Below are positions 42,748 to 51,007 of a stretch of 52,725 nt of DNA, piece by piece. This DNA comes from Paenarthrobacter nitroguajacolicus JCM 14115 (GTDB lineage: Bacteria > Actinomycetota > Actinomycetes > Actinomycetales > Micrococcaceae), in NCBI GenBank assembly GCA_001313365.1, contig BBFS01000024.1, positions 1-52,725 of the forward strand, in the 5' to 3' direction. The first letter of the stretch is position 1. Each line of letters starts with the position of its first letter. A program made the translations under genes and the position numbers. Below the pieces are notes generated by a model. The model did no database searches. It was given only the letters and a program-made list of their open reading frames with translations, and had not been told where the DNA came from.

Positions 42748-42834
42748 TCATGGTGATTTGGGTGAGGGCATCGGTCAATGAGCGTTGGCCGGTGGGATGC
42801 GATGGGTGCGAAGCCCACATCGCCCACGGGTGTC
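42748..42834 (-). pseudogene. Remnant of a LysR regulator C-terminus
   Basis: Read on the minus strand this stretch gives PVGDVGFAPIASHRPTLIDA then, after one frame change, LTQITM, matching the end of the complete LysR at 44025 (PVGDVDFTLIRNPLANREVI then DALTQAIM). Base identity includes TGAGGGCATCG. It lacks the rest of the gene and is broken off on the right by AT-richer DNA. Confidence 0.5.
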
Positions 42835-43016
42835 AGTCCTCGTCCCGTGTAGTTCTATTAGTTCTGCTCGTTTATGAGGACAATTTTGTAAATCCAGTTT
42901 GTTTTATTCATGCAACCCTGCCTACTATTATCTCGGTAGCGGTTCCTGAAATAATGGATTGCGCGCCACTTCGAAGAGCCCACGCCATGTGCGTGGGTTC
43001 TTGCGTTAACAGGACC
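42835..43016. other. AT-richer intergenic stretch upstream of DUF3800
   Basis: About 180 bp with visibly more A/T than the surrounding DNA, especially 42852-42955. No gene seen; probably the promoter region of the DUF3800 gene carried with it on transfer. Confidence 0.5.
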
Positions 43017-43939
43017 ATGGGGGGGAGTTTCGTGCTAATTGCATACCTAGACGAGTTCGGACACGTGGGGGGGCCGTTCGTGAGCCGAGACCACGCCCGC
43101 CACAACAGCCATCCAGTCTTCGGGTATGCCGGTTACATCATCCCCGCCAAGAACGCCCGGTATTTCGGGGCGGAGTTCCTCCGAGTCAAGCGGACCTTGT
43201 TTAGGACGGAGATCGAAGAGGCCAAAAACCCTGCGCAATGGGAGCGGAAGGGCGCGGAGTACTTCAGTACTGGGAGCATCACTAAGCGGCCCGAGCAAGT
43301 CCGCGCCTTCACTGGCCTGGTGACCAAGCTGTTGGCCAACGGCGGGAACCTTTTCTATTACGGTGACGAAAAGCTTCGCGGGACTGTCAAGGAGACGCGT
43401 AAGACCTCTGAGGACTACACGGTTGACGCTCTGCGAGAGACGATAAATCGTATCTGTCGTCACGCCGAGCGCAAGGGCGAGGAGGTTGTCATATTCATGG
43501 ACGACTTCACCGAAAAGTCCCGGCGTGAGCTGGTGGTCCAAATGTACGGTCACATCTACGAGCGGACAAAGTCCTACGACGAGATGCGGCTCATCGTCGA
43601 GCCGCCGTTACACATCGACAGTAAGGTGAACTCTAGCGTGCAGTTCGCTGATTGGGTTTGTGGTTTGGTTGGCCGTGCAGCAGACTACCAGCTCATCGCT
43701 GATTCCACTTTTTCCTGGGTTGAAGAGAAATTTGCCCCCCCAAGATCACTGGCAGCTTCACCTATGAGTCAAAAATCCGGATGTTGGGGGGGAAAGAACC
43801 CGACATCCATAACAGCGAAATCCTTAAGGACCCACGAATTCTGAACGGCACCAGACAGGTCGGGTCCATTGGCAACCTGAATCCTCAGCTGGCGGCCTTC
43901 TATGAAAAGCTCAGAACATCTCCGAAGGTGACCGCCTAG
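43017..43939 (+). CDS. DUF3800 domain protein
   Basis: About 307 residues. The N-terminal LIAYLDEFGHVG matches the DUF3800 opening motif (YLDESG-like), with later conserved EVVIFMDDFTEKSRRELVVQ and HIDSKVNSSVQFADWVCGLV, giving acidic residues typical of an RNase-H-like nuclease fold. DUF3800 proteins are common on mobile and defence islands; no biochemical role is settled. ATG 43017 or GTG 43032 could be the start; the GTG directly precedes LIAYLDE. A break at the C run 43735-43741 precedes the C-terminal part (KITGSFTYESK to RTSPKVTA). Flanked by 14-bp direct repeats and a lysR remnant, it appears inserted. Confidence 0.75.
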
Positions 43940-43990
43940 ACCACGGCGCCGAACTCAAGTGTTGATCAGCGAAACCACGGGCCGGGATAG

Positions 43991-44004
43991 CTGTTGAACA
44001 GAAA
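43991..44004. repeat. 14-bp direct repeat, right copy, flanking the DUF3800 locus
   Basis: CTGTTGAACAGAAA, 1.28 kb from the identical left copy at 42706. It lies 21 bp beyond the stop of the intact LysR gene, as the left copy lies beyond the LysR remnant. Confidence 0.6.
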
Positions 44005-44024
44005 CGCCCACTAGTTCGACTTAC

Positions 44025-44862
44025 TCAGCGTCCTGCCATGATGGCCTGCGTGAGGGCATCGATGACCTCGCGTTTGCCAGGGGATTCCGGATCAGGGTGA
44101 AGTCGACGTCGCCTACCGGCGGCAGCCCGAAACGTTGCGTGATGACCTTCAGGTCCTCGGGCACCAGCGACGCCGGCATCACGCTACACCGATGCCTGCA
44201 CGAACGGCCGCAAGCACTCCGCTGATCTGCTTGGTGCTACAGGTGATCCGCCAGGTCCGGCCTTCGGCTTCCAGTGCATCAATGGCCAGTTTTCGGCTCA
44301 GGCTTGGCGCTGGGTAGGCGATGAGTGGGACGGGCGCCCCGGGTTCCAGTACGGTCTGCTCGACGCGACCCAGGCGAAATTGTCGTGCCGGACCACCGTG
44401 CCTTCCTTTGCTCCGGCCACCCATTTCACGAACACAAGGTCTAGCTGGCCGGCATTGAGTCGCTTGTACAGCTGGTCACTTTGGCTGACGGTGAGCTCCA
44501 AGTTGATCTGCGGTACAACTGTCGGAACTCGCGGAGGATCCGGGGGGGAGGCCAGTGATGGCGAGGTCGTCTGCGGTGCCGAACCGGAGGCGCCCTCTCA
44601 TGGCCGAACCGGAAAAGTAGCGGGCGGCGGAGTCGTGGGCGGCAAGGATGCTGCGGGCAAAACCGGCCATGGCGTCGCCGTTGTCGGTGAGCCGGACCTC
44701 GCGGGTATCGCGGGCAACCAGCACCCGCTTGGCAGCGGCCTCAAGCTTGCGGACATGCTGGCTGACGGTGGGCTGTGCGAGCCCAAGGCGTTCCGCAGCT
44801 TTGGTGAAACTCAGCGTTTCTGCGACGGCCAAAAAGGAACGGAGCTGGACAGGTTCGAACAC
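44025..44862 (-). CDS. LysR-family transcriptional regulator
   Basis: About 280 residues. HTH VQLRSFLAVAETLSFTKAAE then RLGLAQPTVSQHVRKLEAAA; effector domain MRGRLRFGTADDLAITGLP, RRLYPQINLELTVSQSDQLY-like region, QLDLVFVKWVAGAKEGTVVR and RITCSTKQISGVLAAVRAGI. End VIDALTQAIMAGR, TGA 44025. Breaks near 44540 (G run), 44350 and 44175. Divergent from the MFS gene, its probable target, with a perfect palindrome in between. Confidence 0.88.
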
Positions 44863-44920
44863 GGAACTCCTAAAGCGCAGGTCAGCGCCGGGCCGGAGTA
44901 CTGCGCCCTTGCGGCATGGT

Positions 44921-44937
44921 CATTGCGTTCCGCAATG
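44921..44937. promoter_or_regulatory. LysR-type operator between lysR and the MFS gene
   Basis: CATTGCGTTCCGCAATG is a perfect inverted repeat (7-bp arms, 3-base centre) and contains a T-N11-A motif. It is 59 bp upstream of lysR and 92 bp upstream of the MFS start. Related half-sites (CGCAATACG) follow at 44950. Confidence 0.6.
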
Positions 44938-45028
44938 CTAGTTATAGGCGCAATACGCTTCCATAATTGCTGCTCGCAACCCTAGCGTTAAACGCATCCC
45001 ACCGAAACTCTCCATCCGAGGACTACCT

Positions 45029-46423
45029 TTGGCACCCCCCCACCGCCTTCAGCGGCAAACGTCAGCCAGCCCGTCATCGATTCCCTATCCGCACCTCAGC
45101 CCGCGGACACCGTCACCCAGCCACTCGCCGTCGTGAGTGAAAAGCTGCCCTGGCGGCATACCTTCATCTCCCTGAAGGTCCCCCAATTTCAGGATCTTCG
45201 CGATCGGTCATTTCATCGCCGTGATCGCGATCTGGATGCAGCGCATCGCCCAAGATTGGATGGTGCTGCAGCTTTCCGGTTCCGTCACCGCCGTCGGAAT
45301 TACTGTGGCATTGCAGTTCATGCCTTCGCTTTTCCTTGGCCCGTGGGGGGCGGCATGATTGCCGACCGCTTTGCCAAGCGAAAGATCCTCATCATCTGCC
45401 AATCCGCGGCCGCCGTGCTCGCGGCCGCGTTGGCGGTGCTCTCCCTTAGCCAGCGCGTCGAAGTGTGGCATGTGTACGTCATCGCCCTGCTTTTGGGCTT
45501 CGTGACGGTTCTGGACCAGCCGGCCCGGCAGGTTTTCGTCAATGAGCTCGTCGGCCCCAAATACCTCCGGAATGCCATCAGCGTTAACTCCACGACGTTC
45601 CAGCTCGGCGGACTGATCGGTCCCGCCTTGGCCGGTGTGCTGCTCACCGCGGTGGGTGCCGGATGGGCCTTCGCGGCGAACGCCGTGGCCTGCTGCTCAA
45701 CTGTTGCCATGCTGTTGATCCTCCGCAAGGATCAGTTGCACCTCAGCCAGCCGACCCCTCGCAAGAAGGGAATGCTCCGCGAAGGACTCAACTACGCGCT
45801 CAGCAAGCCCACAATCTACTGGCCGTGGTTGATGGCCGGGTTCGTGGCAGTTTTCGCCATGAGCCTGCCGGTGCTGCTGGCCGCCTTCGCGGACAACGTG
45901 TACGACGCCGGCGCCGGAGGCTACGGCCTGCTGAACGCCATGGTTGCGCTCGGTGCGCTGATGGGAGCGGTAGCGTCCACACGGCGTCGCCAGTTGCGGT
46001 TGCGCTCGGTGGTGACGTCGGCGGGGGGGTTGTACGGGCTGATGCTCTGTGCGTCCTCGCTGATGCCGTCCATGGTGTGGTTCAGCGTCACCATGGTCCT
46101 CGCCGGATTCTGGTGCCTCATGTTCCTCACAGCGGCCAACCAAATGGTGCAGACCAGCTCCAACATGAGCATCCGCGGCCGCGTCATGAGCCTGTACCTC
46201 GTGGTGCTGATCGGTGGGCAGGCAATCGGCGGCCCCCATGATGGGTTGGCTCGCCGAGCACCTCGGTCCCCACCTTGCCGTCCTGATCTCCGGTGGCGTG
46301 CCGGCCATCGCGGCTGCGGTAGTCGCCGTCGTACTGGCCCGGAAGTCATCCCTGCACATCAAAGTGGACCTGCGCGATCGGCGTCGGGTGCTGCGGATCG
46401 TGCAGGAGCCGCAGCCGGCTTAA
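45029..46423 (+). CDS. MFS transporter (enterobactin-exporter/MFS_3-like)
   Basis: About 464 residues. After a Pro/Ala-rich N-terminus the first helices read (with frame correction) FAIGHFIAVIAIWMQRIAQD and GITVALQFMPSLFLGPWGGM, then ADRFAKRKILIICQSAAAVL, VLDQPARQVFVNELV, NSTTFQLGGLIGPALAGVLL and SIRGRVMSLYLVVLIGGQAI. This is the exporter branch with D-Q-P-x-R motif. TTG 45029 after GAGGAC is the probable start; GTG 45136 is internal. Breaks near 45035, 45185, 45345 and 46232. Substrate unknown. Confidence 0.87.
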
Positions 46424-46424
46424 C

Positions 46425-46467
46425 CAGAATGAAGCGCCCCCGACAGCCGGGGGGGCGATTCATTCTG
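46425..46467. terminator. Bidirectional terminator between MFS and ceo
   Basis: CAGAATGAA-GCGCCCCC and GGGGGGGC-ATTCATTCTG form a long stem with a tetraloop (ACAG), directly after the MFS stop and 7 bp from the convergent gene's stop. Confidence 0.8.
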
Positions 46468-46473
46468 TGCGGG

Positions 46474-47651
46474 CTATCTTGGCTGAAGCTGTGCCACTGG
46501 CAGGTGTGGGTATTCCGCTGAGCGTCCCTGGAACTCCAGGACGTCCGGATTGCGGATAACACCTTCACGGATCTCAATGGCACGGGAGACGGTCTCGTTG
46601 GCATCCCAGCTTTCCGGCCCGGCCACAACAGTGTCCAGGAAGGGAAGCAGGCTTCGCTGATCTCCCAGCTGGCCGAGTTCCAAAGGTATGACGGACTGTG
46701 GTCCACGGCGTAGTAATTAACGTGCCCGCCCACGCGGAACATGGGCTCGTCGAAAGTGGTGGTCCGCGCCCAGCTGAAGCCCATGCCTTCGTCGCAGGAC
46801 ACGTCAACGATCAGGCTGTCCGGCTGGAATTCCGCCAGATCCTCCGTGCGGAGGTAGGTCAGCGGAGCGTTCGGGTCCTGCAGGGTGCAATTGACCACGA
46901 TGTCCGCCGCGGCCAGGAACGGTGCCAAGGCTTGCGCCCCTTGTCCGTGATGACTTCGCTGAGGAACGGCGCCTTGCTGTCATGGTCGAATTGCACGATC
47001 CGCACTGAATGGATCGGAGACCCGACGGCGGCGACGCCCCCCGGTTGGTGAGCACCTGGACGTCGTGGACGCCGTGGGCGTTCAGCGCAGTGACGGCACC
47101 ACGCGCCGTGGCCCCCCCGAAACCGATGACCACAGCGCTGAGGCGGCGGCCGTAATCGCCGGTGGAACCAGTCAATGCCAGTGCATGCAGCACAGAGCAG
47201 TAGCCGGCGAGCTCGTTGTTCTTGTGGAAGACGTGCAGGCCAAAGCCGCCGTCGCCCGCCCAGTGGTTCATGGCCTCAAAGGCGATGAGCGTGAGCTTCT
47301 TGTCGATGGCAAGCTGGGTGATAGCCCGGTCCTGTACGCAGTGCGGCCAGCCCCACAACGTTTGCCCGTCACGGAGTTCGGCCAGATCCTGGGCCTGCGG
47401 CTTGGGGGGGAGGAGGATGACGTCGTTGTTGGCAATCAACTCCTGGCGTGTACCGAGCCGCCCACCAATGATTCCAGCTTGCTGTCCGGGACACCGAACC
47501 GCTCGCCGTAGCCGTACTCAAAGCGAAGTTGCCGGCGCACTTCCGGAGCAATGCGTTCCAAGTGCTGCGGGTGGATCGGCAGGCGTCGCTCGTTGGGTTT
47601 CAGCGAAGTAGCAAGGACACCAATGCTCAGCGGGCCGGTTGGTGCGGTCAC
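46474..47651 (-). CDS. ceo: N5-(carboxyethyl)ornithine synthase-like dehydrogenase
   Basis: About 392 residues, alanine dehydrogenase / lysine-ketoglutarate reductase fold. SIGVLATSLKPNERRLPIHP, RFEYGYGERFGVPDSKLESL, GQTLWGWPHCVQDRAITQLA, IAFEAMNHW and VVIGFGGATARGAVTALNAH (NADP loop) match what I recall of the lactococcal CEO synthase, which reductively condenses ornithine with pyruvate. An alanine-dehydrogenase-like role is the alternative. GTG 47651 overlaps the stop of the small basic gene (GTGA). Breaks near 47415, 47110, 47040, 46930 and 46690. Ends VAQLQPR. Confidence 0.8.
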
Positions 47652-47781
47652 TTCTTGTTGCCGGTAGAGGGCTTGGCGGCCTCGGTGGCGGAGGACTCGG
47701 AAGCCGCTTATCCGCGCGTTTTTCCTTGATGGATTTGCTGGATTTCTTTGACGCAGTTTGGCGCGGTGATTTGTCGCCCAT
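47648..47781 (-). CDS. 44-residue basic protein coupled to ceo
   Basis: MGDKSPRQTASKKSSKSIKE then KRADKRASESSATEAAKPST after restoring one G near 47708, ending GNKK. Lys/Ser-rich, no membrane segment, probably disordered. Its TGA overlaps the ceo GTG start. Small Lys-rich proteins of this kind are common in Micrococcaceae but uncharacterised as far as I know. Confidence 0.65.
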
Positions 47782-47911
47782 GATGGCTCCCTTAGAGCGG
47801 AGCCGAAATGGCTCCTGACTCCTGACGATACACCTCCCCGCATCGCTTTGTGGCCGGAGTCACGCGTGCTGGACCGCAGGCCTCTGGCTGCCTGGGCCGG
47901 CCGGCGTCGGA

Positions 47912-48375
47912 CTATTGAGCCGGCTGAACCGCCGGGCGGCCATGCGTTACACGGTGAGTGACGCGATCCGCGGTGTCGTCCACGGTCACAACTTTCTCCA
48001 CTGGCTCCAGGTAGAAGCGGGCACTGCTGATGATGCCTCATCCACGCCGAAAATGATGACTCCGGTCATCTCATGCTGGGTGCCATCACGGCGGGCGCCT
48101 TTCAGGTGCAGCTCGGTCCACACGCTGGTCCCGCTCACGCTGTGCGCCAGCATGCGGGCTGCGATGTCCGGTACGCCGGTAAAAAGTTGCTCCCAATTGC
48201 TGCGGATAGTGTCCCGTCCCGTGAATCCCCGGGTGGGGGGGTGGGCCGGTGTCTCGTTGACGTAGCCCGGCGCGAAACACTCAGCCAGGGCTTCAAGATC
48301 ATGCTTGTTCGTGGCTTCCAGCAGGCGGTTGATGACGGCGAGTGGACCCGCCTCACCATCGTCGGTGAGAGTCAT
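47912..48375 (-). CDS. SnoaL/NTF2-like polyketide-cyclase-family protein
   Basis: About 154 residues, an NTF2-like cone fold. LAVINRLLEATNKHDLEALA then ECFAPGYVNETPAHPPTRGF, GRDTIRSNWEQLFTGVPDIA, and WTELHLKGARRDGTQHEMTG are SnoaL features. After restoring one G near 48027 (GAGGCATC for GAGGGCATC) the protein continues IISSARFYLEPVEKVVTVDD to a TAG at 47912. ATG 48375 follows GGGAGG. Function cannot be assigned beyond the fold. Confidence 0.8.
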
Positions 48376-48520
48376 TGGAGGACCTCCCGGATAGGTGGAT
48401 GTACGTAAGAGTTTAGGCTTACGAGGCCTCCCGGTCGACGGGTAAGCGGCCCTCTTTGGTGAGTACCGTCGTCGAGCGCTTTTTTGTTCTTGGACAGGGT
48501 TCAGTCCTCGGGCAAAGAGA

Positions 48521-48546
48521 AGCCCCGGATCACTGGATCCGGGGCT
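48521..48546 (-). terminator. Terminator downstream of tRNA-Gly
   Basis: AGCCCCGGATC and GATCCGGGGCT form a perfect 11-bp stem with loop ACTG, 5 bp beyond the tRNA 3' end on the minus strand, followed by TCTCTTT. Confidence 0.85.
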
Positions 48547-48550
48547 TTCC

Positions 48551-48624
48551 TGGAGCGGGCGACGGGAATCGAACCCGCGTATCGAGCTTGGGAAGCTAGC
48601 GCTCTACCATTGAGCTACGCCCGC
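48551..48624 (-). tRNA. tRNA-Gly (anticodon CCC)
   Basis: A complete 74-nt cloverleaf: acceptor GCGGGCG pairs with CGCCCGC, D-arm GCTC/GAGC, T-arm CGGGT-TCGATTC-CCG (as written CGGG/CCCG), encoded TCCA end. The anticodon loop TTCCCAA gives CCC. The anticodon stem CTAGC/GCTCG has one T-C mismatch. Confidence 0.92.
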
Positions 48625-48700
48625 ATTGCCCGGAAAAACTCCCCGAGCGAGTCCTAGCTTAGCGCAGTTGCAGGACTCCCCATGACCGGCGCACCGAACG

Positions 48701-50261
48701 CTACTTGAACAGCTTCATGCCATTCCAGCCGTTGCCCACCTGGCGCTGACCGCCCCAGGCCCCGGTCCCCAGACGGTAATCGACGAGGTAGCCATCCACG
48801 GTTTGGGCAGTGATGCTGCGCGTGCCCGGACCGGATAAACCGAAGCTCGGAACCAGTGCTTTCATGGTTCCCCCCCACCCGGAACCCACTGTGGTGGGCA
48901 GGCCTGCGAAGCCACCCCCGCCGTTGCCGGGATAACTCAGCAAGTGCCCGGACGTTGTGGTGGCCAGGATGTCGTTGGCGCCGTCGGCATTCCAGTCGGC
49001 CATGGTCAGGCCCATGCCCGCCCCAGCCACTTCCAATGTCCACCCGGTAGGTCAACGCCCTACCCGAGGTGTTGGGGGTAGTACCGGAGCCCGCCATCGG
49101 GGGAAGTAGCCCACGATGCCCGGATACCCCCCCTGCGCCGCGGACCATTTGCCCACGGTGATAGTCATCTTGTCCCAGTCACCTGTTCCCACCACGATCT
49201 GCGTGGAGAAAGCACCGCCGGGCCAACCCTTGAACAAGCCCAAGGTGCCGTTGTCCCATTGCGCCAAAATGTCGTAGACGCCATCAGCGTCCCAGTCCAC
49301 CACGTAGGCCTGCTTCAAGCCCTGCCAGTTGGAACCGATCACCGTGGGGGGGATGCCGTAACCACCACCGCCGTGTGCAGGGTAGCGAAGCAGCCGCCCG
49401 GACGAGTCCGCAGCAACCAGGTCCGCGCCGGAGGTGATGCTGGCATACGCAGTGGGGGGGTTGCCGGCGAAATACTGCTCCATGGTGGGGGGGAAGCCAC
49501 GGCGTTTCATGTCGGTTGCGAGATCCACTCCGACGTAGCGCAGGTGCCACGCTCATAGCTGTAGCCAGTGACGTTCGTGTAGCCGTTGGGGTAGCGGACA
49601 ATGAAGCCGTACTTGTGGGCATTCGCTGCCACCCAGATCCCGGCTGGAGTGTCCCCCCCGAAACAGGTGCTGAGGCCGCAGGAACCGTTGGCGTTCCCGA
49701 CGTCGACGGCGAGCCCCCGTCTGGTGCTCGCTGTGCCCCCGGACGTGCGGAGATCAGGTCCGCCTGTGCTTGGCCGTAGATGCTGACGTAATAGGAGTAG
49801 ACCTGCTGCTGCTGCGCGTAGGAACGGTAACCGCTCACCACGGCCAACCCGCCCGTGCCGGCATCAGCCGCACCTTGGAACAACCCATTGAGCCAGGCTG
49901 CAGCCTCGGCACGCAGGTACTGGCCGGAGCCGCGGGCGTTGACCAGGTCGCCGGGCGCGTAGCTCACAGGGTTCAAAGGCCGGGACTTATTGACCAGGAC
50001 AGAGTAGTTCGCGGGGTCGCCCACAGGATCGACGCTCGGCAGTGGATTCGCAGTGGCAGGTACTGCACTTTGAACGACGGCGGCGCGTGCATTGCTCTGT
50101 GCCTTAACGGCCGCGGTGGTCGGCACCGTGGTGGTCGGCGCAGCCGTGGCAGGAGCCGCAGTTACCACGCCGCCAGCCACCGCCAGACTGAACAAAGCAG
50201 CGCAAGCCGCCAGCCGTCGTCGTGCGTTCCTCATGGAACCCGAGTGGTTTTGACCTCGCAT
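48701..50261 (-). CDS. Secreted VanY-like D-Ala-D-Ala carboxypeptidase with C-terminal FG-GAP/VCBS-like repeats
   Basis: About 519 residues. Signal peptide (RRRLAACAALFSLAVAGGVV, cut after an A-x-A), a Thr/Pro/Ala linker, a region RPLNPVSYAPGDLVNARGSG, and an M15B peptidase domain: VVSGYRSYAQQQQVYSYYV, SEHQTGLAVDVGN and, after restoring one C near 49548, YSYEPWHLRYVG (zinc and catalytic residues). From about residue 270 repeats with DWDADGVYDILAQW and DWNADGANDILATT signatures of FG-GAP/VCBS beta-propellers follow. Breaks near 49740, 49548, 49090-49030. It probably trims peptidoglycan outside the cell. Start ATG 50261 (or 50234). Confidence 0.85.
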
Positions 50262-50480
50262 TACGCCCCCCCAATTTGCTTGTAGTCAGCCGCAGGCACT
50301 CTACCCGGCCCACGGACTCCTGTCAGCAGTACCCCCCCGGGAAAATCGGGAGATAACCATTCGGTCAAGGCTCGGCAGTCATGTGTTGCTGGCGGCCGCC
50401 GCTGACTATTCTGAAGGTGTTAGCTGCAGCGTATGGGGAACCGGGCTACGACACTCGACCGTACGCCGAAAGAGGTATCC

Positions 50481-50923
50481 ATGGCATTCGCTGCCAATGA
50501 AGTGGTGATCAGCAAGGACGCCATGACCGTTTACGGATTCCTCATGGACGGGATGAACAACTCCCTATGGCGTTCGGGTGTGCGCAGTATCGCGCTTCGC
50601 TCCGGCATTCGCGGCCAAAAAGGCGCCCTCTACCAGCAGACGGTTTCCGGCCCCGGCGGCCGCCCCGTAGCCGCCGACTTCAGGATCACCGAAGCCGCCC
50701 GGGAGCCGAAGTCCGTTACGCCGTGGTGGCCGGACCCGCGCGGCCTACCGGAGGTTTCTACCTCAGCACCGAAGGCAACACCACCCGCCTCCGGTTCGCC
50801 CTTGAGTACCACCCCAAGGGCCTGCGGAAGCTTATGAATGGCATATTCCAGAAGGCGCTGGAGGGCGAAGTGGCGCAGTTGGAACAACTCAAGGTTGCCA
50901 TCGAGTCCCACTCGGACGCTTAG
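50481..50923 (+). CDS. SRPBCC-family protein
   Basis: About 147 residues, helix-grip (START/polyketide-cyclase) fold. FAANEVVISKDAMTVYGFLM, GALYQQTVSGPGGRPVAADF, ITEAARE then EVRYAVVAGPARPTGGFYLS and LRFALEYHPKGLRKLMNGIF are the pattern. ATG 50481 follows GAAAGAGG. One break near 50705 (GGGAGCC). Ligand unknown. Confidence 0.78.
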
Positions 50924-51007
50924 CCGCGGCTGTTGACGCGCGACGCCGGATTGGCGCACGACGCCGACACGCAGGTTGGGTTGGCATGCCTATCTATTGG
51001 GCGAACT

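Noticed and set aside
43017..43939. DUF3800 gene as a transposase
   Set aside because: No terminal inverted repeats at the gene ends and no DDE-type spacing; only the direct repeats further out suggest mobility.
46474..47651. Plain alanine dehydrogenase
   Set aside because: The ERRLPIHP, GYGERFGV and WGWPHCVQ segments fit carboxyethylornithine synthase better, though an alternative substrate is still possible.
48551..48624. tRNA-Gly as an integration site
   Set aside because: No integrase, no repeat of the tRNA 3' end and no composition change next to it.
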